A stretch of 64,000 nucleotides of DNA, taken from positions 310,001-374,000 of the forward strand of contig NZ_CP114286.1 of the NCBI RefSeq assembly GCF_027111275.1, read 5' to 3'. This document shows, piece by piece, positions 19,709-28,600 of this stretch. Made by a program: the position numbers and the translations under genes. This DNA is from Flavobacterium luteolum. GTDB lineage: Bacteria > Bacteroidota > Bacteroidia > Flavobacteriales > Flavobacteriaceae. How positions within the stretch are numbered: position 1 is the first letter of the stretch; each line of letters starts with the position of its first letter. The notes under the pieces are model-generated. The model did no database searches, was not told the DNA's origin, and saw only the letters and a list, made by a program, of their open reading frames with translations.

Positions 19709-20143
19709 TGAATTTTTAGTAGTAACAATTTTTGATTTATGCTTTAATCTTCAAATGCATTTTCATTTACACTTTTACCTTATAATTAATGGATTGAAAA
19801 TCGTATCATAAACTTTTTCTCATTAATTTACAGGACAAAATTAAGTGAAGAACAATGTATCATTGATTAAGCATGAGTCCGAAAAACATAAAAATAAGAC
19901 TAGAAGAGAAAAACGAATCTAAAAAGGATGCTATAGAGAGTTTAATCTTACAAATAGAGAATTTTAATGATTGTAATTAAAATAATTAAATATTCTCTGA
20001 TTAGGTATCAACGAATGTCCTTTACTAATAATTTAAGATTCCAACCGTACAATCCTTCTTAAAAGCAACACAATACACTGAAAATCATTTAATAAATTTC
20101 ACATTTTTGTTGTACATTTATATTACAAACCTTTTTTTTACCA
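19709..20143. other. 435-bp divergent regulatory region between two AraC paralogs
   Basis: No large gene is present. It holds ATGCTTTAAT at 19739-19748, a related TTAAGCATG at 19867-19875, and one small plus-strand ORF (19873-19980). No exact TAnnTTTG element was found for either flanking gene. Confidence 0.7.
19873..19980 (+). CDS. Possible 35-residue small ORF
   Basis: ATG at 19873 to TAA at 19980 encodes a 35-residue, highly charged and probably helical peptide (MSPKNIKIRLEEKNESKKDA). It lies in the divergent region between two AraC genes and points towards the plus-strand one. The composition looks protein-like, but its length alone is not significant and I see no clear ribosome binding site. 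Confidence 0.25.
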   Translation: MSPKNIKIRLEEKNESKKDAIESLILQIENFNDCN

Positions 20144-21121
20144 GTGAAAATTATCAAACACTCTTTTGGAGCAGACCTTGAATGGATTGATTCCTATGCT
20201 AAGCAGTTTGGAGGAAAACTTCTTGGAAATACTATAATAGTACCTGAAGAAATTCATAGCGGTATCAGGTATTTTGCAGATTGCGGAGATGATGCCATTG
20301 CACTATATATTAATGTGCAATATAATACCGACATACATTTTATTCAAAAAAATATAAAGGACGATTTTATTGCCTTTTACTATGATTTAAACCAAACTGA
20401 ATCAAAAAAAACTAATGAAGTATTTTGCGATATAGGCCGTTTCGGATATAACTTATCAATTATTGATGGGGCACTGGATACAGATTACAGTGTGCACAAA
20501 GGCAGCTCGACATTTATTCTATGCATTTTTATAAAGAAATTAAAAATAAAACAGTATATCAAAAAGACACCTGCTTTTGCAGAAAAGCTTGACAAGATAA
20601 TGGATTCAAAAAAAAATATCTTTATTAAATTTGATAGGATTTCCTTGAAAAGCAATCTAATATTAAAGGAACTTCAAAACGAAACAGTTGGTACAGGTAC
20701 TTTTAGTTTAAGAATTAATGCGGCTGTCCACTTACTGATTTCTGATTATTTAGATCAGATGACAAACGAAAGTATTGTGATAGAAAAGATCAATTATGAA
20801 GATGTAATGACCATAATCAATATTCAAAATTTTTTATTTGAAAATTATCAATACAAATTTCCTTCCATTACAGCACTTGCTAAAAAAGCAAATATGTCTG
20901 AAACAAAGTTTAAAAGACTGTTCATAAAAATTTCTGGAACTACCCCACATATTTTTTTTACAGACAATAAGCTATTTAAAGCTAAGGAACTTCTTTCTGA
21001 AAAAAGAAATAATATTTCTGAAATAGCAGCTATGCTAAATTTTGAAAGCTATTCATACTTCATTGCAAAATTTAAAAAAAAGTTCGGCATATCTCCCCTA
21101 ACTTTTTTACAGAAAGCATAA
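20144..21121 (+). CDS. AraC-type regulator, subfamily A (GTG start)
   Basis: The start codon is GTG at 20144. It is supported by alignment with the divergent paralog: KIIKHSFGADLEWIDSYAKQ here against KKIIQHFGGDLEWVDSYAKQ there. The protein is 325 residues with the same layout: an N-terminal domain of unknown family (about 1-150), a middle helical segment, and an AraC HTH (ALAKKANMSETKFKRLFIKI, then NISEIAAMLNFESYSYFIAKF). It converges on the subfamily B gene at 21155 with a 33-bp gap. It is the only one of the four regulators on the plus strand, so the cluster probably arose by duplication and inversion of an A-B pair. Confidence 0.88.
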   Translation: MKIIKHSFGADLEWIDSYAKQFGGKLLGNTIIVPEEIHSGIRYFADCGDDAIALYINVQYNTDIHFIQKNIKDDFIAFYYDLNQTESKKTNEVFCDIGRFGYNLSIIDGALDTDYSVHKGSSTFILCIFIKKLKIKQYIKKTPAFAEKLDKIMDSKKNIFIKFDRISLKSNLILKELQNETVGTGTFSLRINAAVHLLISDYLDQMTNESIVIEKINYEDVMTIINIQNFLFENYQYKFPSITALAKKANMSETKFKRLFIKISGTTPHIFFTDNKLFKAKELLSEKRNNISEIAAMLNFESYSYFIAKFKKKFGISPLTFLQKA

Positions 21122-21154
21122 TTACTTTTATGCCGTTTTGCACTTTAATATAAT

Positions 21155-22156
21155 TTAGTTTTCATTTTTCCTATAATCATTTTTTTTAATAAAATCATGA
21201 ATAGGCCTTCTTCTAAAGAATTTGAAGTAGAGCTCTGAAAAATAATTTAATTGTGAATAATTTAAATCTTCGACCAATTCAGTTAAGGTATAGTAATTAC
21301 CGCTTAATAGTTTTTCATGAGCTAGTTTCATTTTTGCCTCATGAAACATATTTTGGGCAGTTTTTTTAAAATATTTTTTAAATAAATTCTTAAATTTAGT
21401 TTCAGACATTCCTGCTTTCTGGGCAAGAACCTGTATTGTTGGAAATGCTTTGTCTATATTGCTTAGTAAGTAAGCCTCTGCTTTTAGTATCCCTCCCTCG
21501 TCCCAAGCTGAAATGTGACTTTTCGCTACAGTGCCTAATTTAAGCAGAACATTAGAAATTAGACGAAGAGAAATGCCTTTTAAACTAACCTCATAAGAAG
21601 AATCCCTGAATGACATATCTTTTAAATTAATCAGCTGCAATAAACTGTCTGCATCAAGATCATCAATATAGATTTTTTTTCTGTCGAATACGATTGCTTT
21701 TTTTATAAGTTCACTCTCTGGATTCTCTTCTATTAATTCATTCATCAGAAGATTATCGATAAATAGTCGCAAAGCAAAAATTCTATGTCCTATTACAGGC
21801 TCAAAACAATATTTCCCCTGATTTTTGAATATGGAAAGACCTCGCTTTATATTATTCCCCATTTTATAGGTAGAACTTTCGAGATGCATTTTATTCTCTT
21901 GCTCACTTAAATCAAAATGAAACACATATCGATTTACACCGTCTTTTATACGGTTAATCTTCAATTCAGATGATAATGTAAAATCCATAACAATGGCTGC
22001 AACTCCAGGAACAACCTGAATAAAAAAAGTATGTCCCAAACCCAGTTTTTCGGGAAAAACCAATAGTTTTTCATCCAAAAATGACGCATGAAGCGTCTTA
22101 GCCATTTCCTGCTGCCATTCAGGTGTAACGCAGTAAAACCGGTGTTTACTATACAT
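21155..22156 (-). CDS. AraC-type regulator, subfamily B
   Basis: This 333-residue protein has the AraC HTH at the C-terminus (VLAQKAGMSETKFKNLFKKYF, then LTELVEDLNYSQLNYFSELYF) and an N-terminal domain of the same unknown type as the other three (TPEWQQEMAKTLHASFLDEK, FPEKLGLGHTF). It is most like the gene at 17746-18717. A -7 element TACTTTTG lies at 22254-22261 on the minus strand, predicting a leader of about 90 nt. It is the nearest regulator to the second adhesin operon. Targets are unknown. Confidence 0.88.
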   Translation of the reverse strand: MYSKHRFYCVTPEWQQEMAKTLHASFLDEKLLVFPEKLGLGHTFFIQVVPGVAAIVMDFTLSSELKINRIKDGVNRYVFHFDLSEQENKMHLESSTYKMGNNIKRGLSIFKNQGKYCFEPVIGHRIFALRLFIDNLLMNELIEENPESELIKKAIVFDRKKIYIDDLDADSLLQLINLKDMSFRDSSYEVSLKGISLRLISNVLLKLGTVAKSHISAWDEGGILKAEAYLLSNIDKAFPTIQVLAQKAGMSETKFKNLFKKYFKKTAQNMFHEAKMKLAHEKLLSGNYYTLTELVEDLNYSQLNYFSELYFKFFRRRPIHDFIKKNDYRKNEN

Positions 22157-22253
22157 TCCTTTATATTTTACATTGAAAAATGATTAACTTTTTTTAACTA
22201 TAGTAAAGGTAACCTTTTTTACAACTTAAACACTTAACTTTTAACAGATTAAA

Positions 22254-22261
22254 CAAAAGTA
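22254..22261 (-). promoter_or_regulatory. -7 element TACTTTTG before the AraC gene
   Basis: The minus strand reads TACTTTTG, fitting TAnnTTTG, about 98 bp before the 22156 start. A TTTG lies upstream with a spacer of only about 14 bp, shorter than usual. The AAAGGTAACCTTT hyphenated palindrome just downstream could be an operator. Confidence 0.35.
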
Positions 22262-22327
22262 CCTTTTTATTTTATCAAAATCTTTAAACAAAATCAATAA
22301 AACTAAATGTTTACGAGGTATAATATT

Positions 22328-22519
22328 TTAGACTGAAAAAAAGCTTTTTATCTTAGCCACCATATGTACAACTTCTATTCCTGCCAATGTTCTTCTGGCA
22401 GACTCAAAAATTTTAAAAACCCAAACAGTTTTGTATCTGCAATTTAAATATTCATGTAAATAATTTTCAATATATGAGATTCCAAACTGATATAATATGA
22501 CAAAAGCCTGATTGCGCAA
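22328..22519 (-). pseudogene. Transposase C-terminal relic (IS6/IS240-like)
   Basis: A 63-codon frame contains FESARRTLAGIEVVHMV, which matches what I recall of the C-terminal end of IS6/IS240-type DDE transposases (a FxSARRTLAGIExxHM motif near the C-terminus). The segment before it (about 30 residues) looks only loosely like the preceding transposase region, and nothing upstream continues the gene. The N-terminal part overlaps a palindromic terminator and is probably not transposase-derived. It marks an old insertion at the border between the AraC cluster and the second adhesin operon. No intact terminal inverted repeats are visible. Confidence 0.55.
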
Positions 22520-22529
22520 TCAGGCTTTT
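22502..22529 (-). terminator. Perfect 28-bp palindromic terminator
   Basis: AAAAGCCTGATTGC is followed directly by its exact inverted complement. The GC-rich stem with flanking A- and T-runs fits an intrinsic terminator for the adhesin operon that ends at 22635. The symmetry lets it act in both directions. Confidence 0.8.
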
Positions 22530-22634
22530 CAAAAATATTTCACATTAATTTAAAAAAACTTTTTTTCTCACAATAGCTAAAATAAAAAAAACAATTCAAA
22601 CTTAAATTAAAAAACAAACGCTCTCAAGGTATCA

Positions 22635-25600
22635 TTATTGGTTCATGCTTAAATAAAGATAACCCGCAGTTGTTACTTCTTTTTGATCTGAATTTTGATA
22701 TCTGAGAATATAATAATAAGTACCCGTTGGGAGTCCTTTGCTTTGATTAATCACAGCTCTTCCATTAGAATAGCCCTCAAAAGCATTGTTTTGATTATTG
22801 TATCCATCGGTATGAAAAACAATTACTCCCCAGCGGTTATAAATTTCAACCGTGTTTTTTGGGTAACATTCAATACCATCAATTGTAAACCTATCATTTA
22901 CACTGTCTCCATTTGGAGAAAATGCGTTATGAACGACTACTTGGCAGCCCACTATATCAAGAACTGTCGGGTCATTGTCCTCATTGGTTGGCGACGATTT
23001 GTCGGACAGGTCACTAACATCTTCCCCATTAGGATTTACAGGTGTTGGAGGCCCTTTCGCTTCTGCTAAAGCCTGGTTGACAACTTGACCTTTTGCTAAA
23101 TCATCTGAAGTGATAACATAATCAGCTCTATAAAGCCATTTCTCATTTGTATCTAGATATCCGTTTGAATTAAGATCTCCCGTTTTACTACTCGAATCTA
23201 CAGGATCAAGTGCAGGTGTTGACATTCCAGGAAGCGGATCTGTTACTTTTACATTACTTAAACGCGTATTTCCGATATTGCTTACCGTAAAAAGATAACT
23301 TATCACATCGCCCACTTTTGCATTATTAAAGTTTCCACTAAATGAAGAAATCTCCTTAACAATTGCAATTTTTGGAATATTTGGCAACGGAACTACAGTA
23401 CAAGTTGGACAATTCGGATCATAATACTCATCATCCGGCTTAACAGGATTAGTTGGGTCTTCGGATGTATCATTTACTACCGTACCTCCAGGATTATCTG
23501 GTGTCGGCGGTGTGTTACCTTGAGCAATCGCGCTATTGTAAATTACTCCTTTCTCAAAATCTGACTCCTTGATTGTATAAATTAACTGAGCCCTGCCCGT
23601 TTGTCCGGGATCCAAAGTGCTAGGCGTTAGTGATAAATTAGTTATGCCTAAAAATTGATCGTTGATTTTTACATTTTCTAATCTAATATTTCCTGTATTC
23701 TGCGCTGTAAAAGTGTATGTAATTGTTTCATTTACATCAGGAAAACCATTTCCGTTACTATCATTAGATGCGGTGAAGGAAGCATCTTTATATAATAAAA
23801 TTGACGGTTGTGGTATAATTGGAGTCAAAATCACACTATCTTGATCATTTTCTGCTGGATCATTGTTGTTTGGAGTTGAATTTGGATCAAAATTATCCGA
23901 AGCAATTATTTGAGCTACATTTTTGTATTCATCCGCTGATCCAGTCGAATTATTGACTCTAACTCTGTAAACCAATGAAACAGGATTATTAACAGAAACA
24001 TTAAAAGTCGGCCACGTAATTGTGCTTCCAGATAATACTCCGCCGTTGTTTGCACTAATAAAAGTATAACCAGACGGTAATACATCATTAGCACGTACAC
24101 CAGTAGCGTCATTTGGTCCAAGATTACTTACAGTTATTGTAAAATCAACCTGATCACCAACGAACGGCGACATATTGCTTACCGATTTTGTCAAAGCAAT
24201 ATCAGAACAGAAAATAACTGTTAGATCAACTTTTAACGCATTGCCAATACTATTTTCACAAATAGCATTGTTTTGCACTGTAACGTAGTAAGATGTAGTT
24301 GCCGTTATAGCAGGCGTCACAAAGGTCGGGCCTGTATAAAGCAAAACAGATAAATTAGCATCTTGATACCATTTGAAAATAGGATTAGTAATAGCACTAG
24401 AAGCTGTAATTGATGCACTGCCTCCAGTACATAACGAAGCATTTGAAGTAGTTGCTGAAATATCAGAAGCCAAAGCCAAAGGATTGACTGTTGCCACAAC
24501 CGCTTTTCTTGTGTTGACGGCGTTTTCGCAGACTCCATCGCCGCTTACGCTGACATAATACGTTGTCGTTGCTGCCGGAGTTACAGTATAAGTATTTCCT
24601 GTAAAGAGTGCCGTAGTCGTTGTCTGATCGGCATACCATCTGAAAATTGGTGTTGTTACTCCAACTGATGAGGCTGTAAGCGTTGTCGATGAACCCGCAC
24701 AAATTACAGCATCGGAAGCTGTGATATCAGCATCCAAACCTAATCGATTCACAGTAACCATAACCGCTTTTCTGGTATTAATGGCATTCTCGCACACTCC
24801 ATCACCGCTTACGCTGACATAATACATTGTCGTTGCTGCAGGAGTTACGTTATAAGTATCTCCCGTAAAAAGTGCTGTAGTTGTTGTCTGATCGGCATAC
24901 CATGTAAAAACTGGCGTTGTTATTCCAGTAGTTGAAGCTGTAAGCGTTGTCGATGAACCCGCACAGATTATAGCATTAGAAGCCGTTATATCAGTATCCA
25001 AACCTAATCTATTAACTGTAACCACAACCGCTTTTCTGGTATTGATGGCATTCTCGCAGACTCCATCACCGCTTACGCTGACATAATACGTTGTCGTTGC
25101 TGCAGGTGTTACACTATAAGTATCTCCAGTAAAGAGTACCGTAGTCGTTGTCTGATCAGCATACCATCTAAATACCGGTGTAGTTACTCCCACAGACGAG
25201 GCAGTTAGCGCAACCGATGAGCCTGCACAAACTACTGCATCTGAAGCCGTGATATCAGCATCCAAACCTAATCGATTCACAGTAACCAAAACCGCTTTTC
25301 TGCTATTGATGGCGTTTTCACAAACTCCATCACCGCTTACGCTGACATAATAAGTTGTCGTTGCTGCAGGAGTTACATTATAAGTATCTCCTGTAAAAAG
25401 TGCCGTAGTTGTTGTCTGATCAGCATACCATCTGAATACTGGTGTATTTACTCCTGAAGACGAAGCAGTTAGCGCAACCGATGAGCCTGCACAGATTATA
25501 GCATCAGAAGCCGTTATATCAGAATCTAAACCTAATCGATTCACAGTAACCACAACCGCTTTTCTGGTATTGATGGCGTTTTCACAGACGCCATCACCGC

Positions 25601-28600
25601 TTACACTCACATAATACGTTGTCGTTGCTGCAGGTGTTACACTATAAGTATCTCCCGTAAAAAGTACCGTAGTCGTCGTCTGATCAGCATACCATCTGAA
25701 TACTGGCGTAGTAACCCCAGTGGATGAAGCTGTAAGCACAGTCGATGAACCAGCACAAATTGCGACATCTAAGGCCGTGATATCAGAATCCAAGCCTAAT
25801 CTGTTGACAGTAACCACAACTGCTTTTCTGGTATTAATGGCGTTTTCACAGACTCCATCACCGCTTACACTCACATAATATGTTGTCGTTGCTGCAGGTG
25901 TTACACTATAAGTATCTCCTGTAAAAAGTACCGTAGTCGTCGTCTGATCAGCATACCATCTGAAAACTGGCGTTGTTATTCCAGTAGCTGAAGCTGTAAG
26001 TGTAGTTGATGAACCCGCACAGATTACAGCATCTGAGGCCGTGATATCAGCATCCAAACCTAATCTGTTGACAGTAACCACAACTGCTTTTCTGGTATTG
26101 ATAGCGTTTTCACAGACGCCATCGCCGCTTACGCTGACGTAATACGTTGTCGTTGTTGTCGGAGTTACGTTGTAAGTATCTCCAGTAAAGAGTGCCGTAG
26201 TCGTTGTCTGATCAGCGTACCATTTGAAAACTGGCGTTGTAATATTCGTTGAAGCTGTAAGCGAGGCTGATGAACCTGCACAGATTACTGCATCTGAAGC
26301 CGTGATATCAGCATCCAAACCTAATCTATTCACAGTAACCACAACCGCTTTTCTGGTGTTAATAGCATTTTCACAAACGCCATCGCCGCTTACGCTGACA
26401 TAATACGTTGTCGTTGCTGCAGGTGTTACATTATAAGTATCCCCTGTAAAAAGTGCCGTAGTTGTTGTCTGATCCGCGTACCATCTGAAAACTGGGGTTG
26501 TTATTCCAGTTGCTGAAGCTGTAAGCGTAGTCGATGAACCCGCACAAATTAATGCATCTGAAGCTGTGATATCAGCATCCAAACCTAATCTATTCACAGT
26601 AACCACAACCGCCTTTCTAGTGTTGATCGCGTTTTCACAGACTCCGTCACCACTTACGCTGACGTAATACGTTGTCGTTGTTGCCGGTGTTACAGTATAA
26701 GTATCTGCTGTATTTAATACTGTGGTACTTGTCTGATCAGCATACCATCTGAAAACTGGATTTGTTATTCCAGTAGCTGAAGCTGTAAGTGTAGTTGATG
26801 AACCCGCGCAAATGACAGCATCGGAGGCTGTGATATCAGAATCCAAGCCTAATCTGTTGACATTTACTACAACCGCTTTTCTGGTGTTGATGGCATTATC
26901 GCAAATATTAGTTCCTCTCACACTAACATAATAGGTAGTCGTGGTTTGTGGCGAAGGATCATATACCGCTCCGACTGATAGCGGATCCAGAGAAGTTTGA
27001 TCAGCATACCAAAAAAATTCAGGATTACTGATTGTTGATGATGCGGTTAAAACTGCGACGTCTCCTAAACAAATAGTTTGATCAGCAGCATCAATATCTG
27101 CTGCCGTCGCCAAAGGATTCATTGTAACTGTTACTGGTTTTCTTGTATTTGGTGCATTTTCACAAACATTGTCTCCGCTAACACTTATAAAGTAAGTTGT
27201 ATTTACTGTTGGAGATACTGTATAAGTGTCTCCAATATTTAATACTGCTGTTGTCGTTTGATCGGCATACCATCTAAAAATTGGAGAAGAGACAGTTGAT
27301 GAAGCACTAAGAACTGAAGCTTCGCCTGGACATGTTGTAGTATCAGCAGCGGTGATATCGGTAGCAATTCCTAAAGGATCAACATTCACAACAACGGCTT
27401 TTCGTGTATTAATTGCATTCTCACAGACTCCGTCACCGCTCACGGTGACATAATAAGTTGTCGTTGATGCCAGAGAAACATTATATGTATCTCCCGTACT
27501 CAAAACTGTTGTACTTGTCTGGTCTGCATACCATCTAAAAACGGGCGTGGTAACATTGGTTGTTGAGGCAACAAGACTCACGGAAGATCCTGCGCAAATT
27601 GTTTCATCCGCAGCAGCGATATCTGAATCCAAAGCCAAAGTATTTACATTTACTGTTACTGCTTTTCTTGTATTTAATACATTTTCGCAAACTCCATCCC
27701 CGCTTACACTTACGTAATATGTTGTAGTTACGGCTGGAGAAACAGTATAAGTATCTCCAGTGAAGAGAACTGTAGCACTTGTTTGATCAGCATACCATCT
27801 AAAAACGGGCGTTGTCACGGTAGTTGATGAAACTGCCAGTGCTGCAGAAGAACCAGCACATATTGTTGCGTTTGTACTTACTATATCAGAATCAAGCCCT
27901 AAAGAATTTATTGTTACTGTAATGGGTTTTCTATTATTGATCTCATTCTCACAGACATCATTACCTTTTACACTTACATAATACGTTGTAGTTGAGGTTG
28001 GAGAAACAGTATACGTTGTACCAGTATTAATTGCTGTCGTACTGGTTTGATCAGGATACCATGTAAAGGTAGGATTACCGATAGTCAATGTACTTACTGT
28101 TAGCGTAGCACTACCGCCGGGACAGACTGCACTGTCTGCACCCGTAATATCAGATGCGATAGCGGAGGCATTAACATCTACAGTAATCGTTCTTGTTGTT
28201 GCAGCTGATGGGCAACCACTCAAGCCAGTTATCGTATAGGTAATTGTTGCAGTTCCCGGTCCATTACCAGTAATTACCCCATTTGCATCTACAGTGGCAA
28301 TACCAGGAAAATCTGTACTCCAAAGTCCGCCCGGGTCGCCATCAGTAGTAAAAAGGGTTGTATCTCCCGGACATAAATTCTGTTTTCCTGATAAAGTCCC
28401 CGGATTAGCTTGAATAATATTTACAGAATAAACAGAAGGTATAACCGGACAACTTCCGGTTTGTATTATTGTGTATTTTATATTTGTTGTACCACGTGCA
28501 ACGCCCGTTACTACACCACTTGCATCAACTGTCGCAATTGTTATATCTTCACTTTCCCATAATCCGCCGGGAGTTCCAGTCGAAGTTAATGCAGAAGTAC

